Shown here one piece after another: positions 5,613-9,443 of a stretch of 9,443 nt of DNA. A program made the position numbers and the translations under genes. This DNA comes from Bryobacterales bacterium (GTDB lineage Bacteria > Acidobacteriota > Terriglobia > Bryobacterales > Bryobacteraceae): positions 1-9,443 of the forward strand of contig JAOAPP010000697.1 in the NCBI GenBank assembly GCA_025462985.1. The letters are read 5' to 3'. The notes under the pieces are model-generated. The model saw only the letters and a list, made by a program, of their open reading frames with translations, was not told the origin of the DNA and ran no database searches. How positions within the stretch are numbered: the stretch's first letter is position 1; every line of letters begins with the position of its first letter.

Positions 5613-8261
5613 TCATTCGCTGGGATGGGATGCCAGCAACTGAATAAAGCGAGGATCTGCTCGTAAGTCCGCCACATCCGGCCAGCGGCTTAAATCCGCT
5701 ACAACGCCCGCCGGAGATGTACGCAGGACCGCAAGCGCATCGTCCCGGTCACCTGATGCCTCGTACGTGGCGGCTGCCATCCAATGTGTCTGCGCGTCAT
5801 TCGGCGATTCCTGAAGAGCCTGCGCGATCTCCGACCTTGCTCTTCGGTGCTCGCCAAATTGGGCGCACAAATAAGCGAGGTCAGATCGGACGCTCCCGTT
5901 CCGGGGGTTGTCGGCGATCTCTCGTTCCACCAGGTCCAAGGCGCGACGGTACGCCCGTTCGGAGTCTGAGTGCCGCCTCAGTCTCCGGTAGGCAGTTCCT
6001 AAGTTCAGCCAGCACAGGTACCGCTGCGGCCCCAGCTTGAGAGCCCGTAAGAAATATGGGATCGCGTCGAGCTCTTTTCTCTGATACATAAGCACGACGG
6101 CCAAACTATGTAGGGCGGCGGGCGTTTCCTGAAGGCGAATCGAAGTTCGTAGCTCGTGTTCTGCTGATGCGAACTGTCCCAAGCCCAAATAGGCCACACC
6201 GAGTCCGTAATACGCGTGCGGCTCGTCTGGGGCCAGTTCAACAGCGTTCGCCAGGTGCTTTACTGCCTCACCATAACGTGCTTGCTGGTGATAGAAGTCG
6301 CCGAGATTACGCTGATTGCGGTACTGCTTGGGGTCCATCTCCGCAGCCTTCCGAAATGCGGCGAGCGCGTCTTCCATCTGCTCGTTACTTTGGTAAGCTT
6401 CGCCCAGCCGCCGGTAAGCATCTCCATTCCGCGGGTCCAGGTCAATCGCTCTCAGATACTCCAGAATGGCCTGCTCGTACCACCCCGAATTGGCTTTCAG
6501 CAACCCTGCGATGCGATGGACCTCGGGCAAATCGGGATTGCGGTCCTCCGCCTCCTGCACCGATTGCGCAGTCCGATTCAACCAGACTTTGTCGCCTGTT
6601 ACTGCGCCTTTCAGCCACTGCGCCTCAGCAAGCCCCGCATACGTGAGCGCTGAATCATGATCCGCCTCCACCGCTCGCTCGAATAACTCGAGAGCTTTAT
6701 CCGCGGTACTGTCCCGACGTGCCGCCGCCAGTCCCGCCAGATAATAGTCCCGAGCTGCATCGTTAACGTGGGATCCCCCGGTCGGGGGTGGCAAATTCAG
6801 CGTCTCGGTGATGAACGCCGCGAGAGCGACGGGAGCATATCGCACGTTTTCGGGTTTGTACTCCGCCCTCCATTCTTTGAGGCCGATCCCCGAACGTAAG
6901 TCCATCAGATAGGCGTGAACAACCGTGGCACCCCCATGCCGCTGAACCGTCGCCCGCAGTGAATGACTTGCGCCCAGCGTCCTGTGCGCCTGCTCCGGCG
7001 TATTCACCTCATTGCGAGCCACCTTATCCATAGAGATAAATCTGAATCGCCGGTACGAAGTACTCTTCAGCTCGGCAAGCTGTTTTGCTGTATCGTGAAG
7101 CAGCGTCGCGGAGACAGACTCAGCTTCCGCCGCGGATCTGAACGGCAGCAAAGCGAGCTGCACAGTGTCCACCGGTGCAGTGACACGGAGATAAGTGACC
7201 ACTCCGGACCCCGCTGTCAACAGTACGGTTGCCGTCGCCGCAAGAAACCAGCTCCGAACACGAGACGGCCCGAACGCTTCCCCAATCTCCTTGGCACTTC
7301 GAAACCTGCCCCTCGGGTCCGGATTCAAACAACGCGCGACGATTCGCTCCCAAGTGCCGCGTCCTGTTGGCGGCTTCCATATTCCTCGCTGGCCGAAAGG
7401 CAAGGTCGAAGAGAACACGCTCAGTTGCGAGGGACGTTTCCCGGAATGGAGCTCCCACAAAACCACACCGAGTGCGTATATGTCAGACGCAACGGATGGC
7501 TTTTCACCTTTCCACAGCTCTGGCGCCATATAGGCAGGGGTCCCGCCGACAACGGCGGCTGAAGCGCCCGCCGTCCGCGCCAGGCCGAAATCCGTGATAA
7601 TGGCACGAACGGAACCCTCGGAATCCGTAGTGAGGATCACATTATTCGTCTTGAAGTCACCATGAACCAGCCGGTTACGGTGCGCTTCGGCCAGCCCGGA
7701 GCAAAGCTGTCTGGCTATGGCGCTGGCCTGCGATTCCGGAATCGGCCCACGGCGGATCCGATCAGCCAGAGTTTCACCTTCGATGAACTCCATGCTGATG
7801 AAATCAATCTCACCTGCCGCCGTTGAAGCCGTGTGAATCTCGAAGATCTTGCAAACGTTGGGATGGCTGATTTCGCGGGCGTTCCTCACCTCCGGTGGAA
7901 GTTGCTTGCCAAACCCTGATTTGGCGCACTTCAGGGCCACGCGCCGATCCAGTTTCTCGTCCTTCGCTTCCCAAACGATGCCCATGCCTCCCTGTGCGAC
8001 TTCGCGTATCAGGCGGAAACGATTGGTAAGCAGTTGCCCCGCTTCGAATTGAGGTTCGTCCTCAGGGGGTAGGTTCCCAGGGTCAAGCAGGAAACTCTCC
8101 ATGCGCTTTTCCCACTGCACGTAGCTCCACGCCTGAGCAAAAAGCTTGACGTCTGGGCCGCAAGCGTTTCGGAGGTAGCGTTCGCGCTCGTCCTCGGGAC
8201 GGCTCAGAGCCTTTTCCACCAGGGTCATCGCGAAGTCTTCAGTCCGGTACCTGCTCTCCAT
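5613..8261 (-). CDS. Transmembrane Ser/Thr protein kinase with TolB-like and TPR domains
   Basis: An 882-aa Hanks-type kinase anchored in the inner membrane. After an N-terminal helical extension (1-80), the kinase domain (about 81-330) shows the Gly loop AQGGMG (89-94), the VALK lysine K111, a candidate alpha-C Glu124, the catalytic loop HGDFKTNN (200-207; D202, K204, N207), DFG (224-226) and APE (246-248). It is thus catalytically complete but has HGD instead of HRD. One membrane helix (about 337-357) follows. Residues 365-490 resemble the TolB/FlgO-like alpha-beta domain common in such kinases. About nine TPR-like repeats fill 500-850, including an 'A..YLRAIDLDPRN..AYRRLGEAY' unit at 597-623. 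The C-terminal part should lie outside the cytoplasm and may sense or scaffold partners. The start at 8261 has GGAG seven bases upstream; ATG 8300 and ATG 8228 are alternatives. The gene overlaps the end of the sigma gene by 23 nt, so the sigma factor is a likely kinase target. Confidence 0.92.
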   Translation of the reverse strand: MESRYRTEDFAMTLVEKALSRPEDERERYLRNACGPDVKLFAQAWSYVQWEKRMESFLLDPGNLPPEDEPQFEAGQLLTNRFRLIREVAQGGMGIVWEAKDEKLDRRVALKCAKSGFGKQLPPEVRNAREISHPNVCKIFEIHTASTAAGEIDFISMEFIEGETLADRIRRGPIPESQASAIARQLCSGLAEAHRNRLVHGDFKTNNVILTTDSEGSVRAIITDFGLARTAGASAAVVGGTPAYMAPELWKGEKPSVASDIYALGVVLWELHSGKRPSQLSVFSSTLPFGQRGIWKPPTGRGTWERIVARCLNPDPRGRFRSAKEIGEAFGPSRVRSWFLAATATVLLTAGSGVVTYLRVTAPVDTVQLALLPFRSAAEAESVSATLLHDTAKQLAELKSTSYRRFRFISMDKVARNEVNTPEQAHRTLGASHSLRATVQRHGGATVVHAYLMDLRSGIGLKEWRAEYKPENVRYAPVALAAFITETLNLPPPTGGSHVNDAARDYYLAGLAAARRDSTADKALELFERAVEADHDSALTYAGLAEAQWLKGAVTGDKVWLNRTAQSVQEAEDRNPDLPEVHRIAGLLKANSGWYEQAILEYLRAIDLDPRNGDAYRRLGEAYQSNEQMEDALAAFRKAAEMDPKQYRNQRNLGDFYHQQARYGEAVKHLANAVELAPDEPHAYYGLGVAYLGLGQFASAEHELRTSIRLQETPAALHSLAVVLMYQRKELDAIPYFLRALKLGPQRYLCWLNLGTAYRRLRRHSDSERAYRRALDLVEREIADNPRNGSVRSDLAYLCAQFGEHRRARSEIAQALQESPNDAQTHWMAAATYEASGDRDDALAVLRTSPAGVVADLSRWPDVADLRADPRFIQLLASHPSE

Positions 8262-8817
8262 CGCGGGGCTCCATCCGTTCGAACAGCCATCGCCGGGCAT
8301 CGTGCCACATGCGCTGGATGGTGCGAAGCTTTATTCCTAGCACGTCAGCTGCCTCTTCATCCGTCAGGCCAAGGAAAAATTTGAGCTCAACCAGATTGCA
8401 CCACGCCGGCTCGACCTTTTCAAGCTCGTCCAGCAGCCTTCCCACCGTGATCGCGAAATCCACTTTGGCGCTCCTCCCCGGGAGCATTTGCTCCAGGTTC
8501 TCGAGCCCGATCACCTCGGCATCGGGTCGAACGCGCGCCAGGTCGATGAGGTAGTGCCGCATTGCTCTGCCCGCTATAGCGAAAAAATGCTGTCGATTCT
8601 GCCAATCGCGATTCTTGGCGGCAACCAGCCGTATATAAACTTGATCTACCAACTCCGTCGTTTGCAACGAGCCGGCCTTCCGCTCACGCTGCATGCGGAA
8701 ATGAGCCAGCCGTCGCAGATCGGCGTGCACCAGTTCGAAAAGCTCGTTTTCTGCGAGGGGGCTCCCGTCGCGCCATTTATGGAGCAGATGCGTGATATCG
8801 CCGGTGTCGTCCGCCAT
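8239..8817 (-). CDS. ECF-type RNA polymerase sigma factor (Sigma70_ECF/X6-like), likely kinase-controlled
   Basis: A 192-aa extracytoplasmic-function sigma factor that would direct RNA polymerase to specific promoters. Region 2 covers about residues 8-97, with the typical ELVDQVYIRL helix (55-64) and the WQNRQHFFAIAGRAMRHYLID block (72-92) that marks the Sigma70_ECF (X6) group common in Acidobacteriota and Planctomycetota. Region 4 is about 120-182, with a helix-turn-helix around LTDEEAADVLGIKLRTIQR (151-169). At the place of the acidic DAED-type motif of classical ECF sigmas it has Q52-T53-T54-E55. The ATG at 8817 is preceded by AGGTGG. No anti-sigma gene is visible; the next gene is a Ser/Thr kinase overlapping this one. 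ECF43 sigma factors such as EcfP, activated by threonine phosphorylation from the neighbouring PknT, are the closest described parallel. It is probably the first gene of the operon and may regulate its own expression (inference). Confidence 0.93.
   Translation of the reverse strand: MADDTGDITHLLHKWRDGSPLAENELFELVHADLRRLAHFRMQRERKAGSLQTTELVDQVYIRLVAAKNRDWQNRQHFFAIAGRAMRHYLIDLARVRPDAEVIGLENLEQMLPGRSAKVDFAITVGRLLDELEKVEPAWCNLVELKFFLGLTDEEAADVLGIKLRTIQRMWHDARRWLFERMEPRDGEQVPD
8269..8272 (-). promoter_or_regulatory. Ribosome binding site for the preferred kinase start, inside the sigma gene
   Basis: Minus-strand GGAG lies seven bases before the ATG at 8261. The upstream in-frame ATG at 8300 has no purine-rich leader, and ATG 8228 has only a weak one. 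The site is within the last codons of the sigma factor gene, which suggests coupled translation of sigma factor and kinase. Confidence 0.6.
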
Positions 8818-8975
8818 GCGCCACCTATTGGCTCAGTACTGTACCACGCTGTCGGGTTAAATTCTCCCCGAAAAATTCTGGCGGACTATTTCCGCGGTCC
8901 ACGCTATTTGCAGTGAGGCGACACAAAGCCAGTTCCAAAGGAACCAAGGTAACCCCCTCAATCAGGAGCAAATAT
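8818..8975. promoter_or_regulatory. Divergent intergenic region between the sigma operon and the secreted-protein gene
   Basis: These 158 bases separate two divergent start codons, so both transcripts must begin here. I could not identify convincing -35/-10 hexamers for either direction. Two small symmetric sequences are visible: GTAC-T-GTAC at 8836-8844, close to the sigma start, and GTTCC-AAA-GGAAC at 8932-8944, close to the secreted-protein start. The region is expected to hold promoters by position only. Confidence 0.5.
8964..8968 (+). promoter_or_regulatory. Ribosome binding site fixing the start of the small secreted protein
   Basis: AGGAG is seven bases before the ATG at 8976. This supports the start that exposes an N-terminal signal peptide, rather than the in-frame ATG at 8913, which would bury it behind 21 basic residues. 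Confidence 0.85.
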
Positions 8976-9389
8976 ATGAAGCTGAATCTTTCTTTATCTG
9001 TACTCGCAGCGGCGCTGACGTGCACGGGCGTATATGCCCAAACTCTGGACTACCGCGCGGACGTCCCCTTTAATTTCCAGGTCGGCGACACTGCTATGCC
9101 CGCCGGACATTACTCGGTCAAGAACGCAAGGGGCATTCTCACCGTTGCTCAGACCGACGGGAAGAAAAGCGTATTTCGACTCACAATGCCGGCCGCCCGC
9201 CGGACCGCGACTCCCGACGGCAAATTGATGTTCAACCGCTACGGCGAAGATTACTACCTCACGAATGTTTGGACTGCTGGATCTCGCGAGGGCCAAGCCC
9301 TGGTCCAAAGCAAGCACGAGAAGCAACTCTCCATCAAGTTCAAAACCATTGAGACCGCGGGCATTTCTCTGCTTCCCGCCTCACGCTAA
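8976..9389 (+). CDS. Small secreted protein, acidobacterial 'PFNF..G...PAG.Y' family
   Basis: A 137-aa exported protein of unknown function. Residues 1-21 (MKLNLSLSVLAAALTCTGVYA) are a standard signal peptide with a probable AxA-like cleavage after VYA, before Gln22. The mature part opens with the core DVPFNFQVGDTAMPAGHYSV (29-48), followed by alternating short beta-like segments: a GILTV strand, a FRLTMPAARR stretch, a LMFNRYGEDYYLTNVW strand pair (88-103) and a basic end. From memory, many acidobacterial genomes encode numerous small proteins with this 'PF.F.VG...LPAG.Y.V' opening; their role is not established to my knowledge. The mature part (22-137) has no cysteine and no membrane helix, so a soluble periplasmic or secreted beta-sandwich is likely. 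It is divergent from the ECF sigma operon and could be one of its targets (inference). Confidence 0.85.
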   Translation: MKLNLSLSVLAAALTCTGVYAQTLDYRADVPFNFQVGDTAMPAGHYSVKNARGILTVAQTDGKKSVFRLTMPAARRTATPDGKLMFNRYGEDYYLTNVWTAGSREGQALVQSKHEKQLSIKFKTIETAGISLLPASR

Positions 9390-9419
9390 AACCGCCATGT
9401 TCAGAAAGCATTCCACGGG

Positions 9420-9443
9420 ACGCACAGCTGTTAGGCAGTGCGT
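9420..9443 (+). terminator. Possible terminator hairpin cut by the window edge
   Basis: ACGCAC (9420-9425) is complementary to GTGCGT (9438-9443), around a 12-nt loop, 30 nt after the stop codon of the secreted-protein gene. The stem may continue past the window end, where a T-run would be expected. The visible stem is only six base pairs, so this may be chance. Confidence 0.3.

Noticed and set aside
5600..5677. N-terminal extension of the 106-aa protein from ATG 5677
   Set aside because: It would overlap the kinase gene by 65 nt without a ribosome site, whereas GTG 5599 has AAGGAG at ideal spacing.
6216..6653. 145-codon plus-strand open frame with hydrophobic stretches opposite the TPR region
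   Set aside because: It lies wholly inside the kinase gene, which has repeated TPR units in the other strand; the hydrophobicity is a by-product of antisense reading.
8488..8916. 142-codon plus-strand open frame opposite the sigma gene
   Set aside because: It is antisense to a clear ECF sigma factor, has no recognisable domain or ribosome site, and is explained by codon bias of the real gene.
8913..8975. Longer start for the secreted protein at ATG 8913
   Set aside because: It would place 21 basic residues before an obvious signal peptide; AGGAG before ATG 8976 supports the shorter form.

Overview
The window looks like Acidobacteriota chromosome, most likely Bryobacterales/Solibacterales. 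This rests on recognised gene families and was not checked by a search. Supporting signs are a subtilase tail built of ALWGT-type hexads, a very large Reg_prop sensor kinase, an ECF sigma factor beside a TPR Ser/Thr kinase, and a small secreted protein with a 'DVPFNF..G...PAGHYSV' core. No RNA gene, CRISPR array, insertion sequence or integrase was seen.

Layout. (1) 1-750, plus: the 3' end of a secreted subtilisin-like protease, closed by a strong intrinsic terminator (770-808). (2) 894-4208, plus: a transmembrane histidine kinase with a two-propeller periplasmic sensor, a Y_Y_Y domain and a cytoplasmic HisKA/HATPase core. It has no receiver domain and no response regulator gene nearby. (3) 4175-8817, minus: a tightly packed five-gene operon. 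In transcription order it encodes an ECF sigma factor, a transmembrane Ser/Thr kinase with TPRs, a 106-aa unknown protein, a papain-like (C70/AvrRpt2-like) cysteine protease and a 193-aa unknown protein. Genes overlap or sit 3-13 nt apart, with Shine-Dalgarno sequences inside or next to the preceding stop codons. The last gene converges on the histidine kinase gene and overlaps its 3' end by 34 nt. (4) 8976-9389, plus: a small secreted protein, divergent from the sigma operon across a 158-nt intergenic region.

How the genes may work together (inference). The sigma factor carries QTTE where ordinary ECF sigmas have the acidic DAED-type motif in region 2.2, and no anti-sigma gene is visible. 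The adjacent gene is a Ser/Thr kinase. This resembles the ECF43 (EcfP/PknT) type of control, in which a kinase phosphorylates a threonine in region 2.2 to activate the sigma factor. The extracytoplasmic TolB-like/TPR part of the kinase would sense or scaffold, the cytoplasmic kinase would activate the sigma factor, and the outputs would include a cytosolic cysteine protease with two uncharacterised partners and possibly the divergent secreted protein. The sigma-kinase-small protein-protease-partner operon is the best candidate here for an undescribed system.
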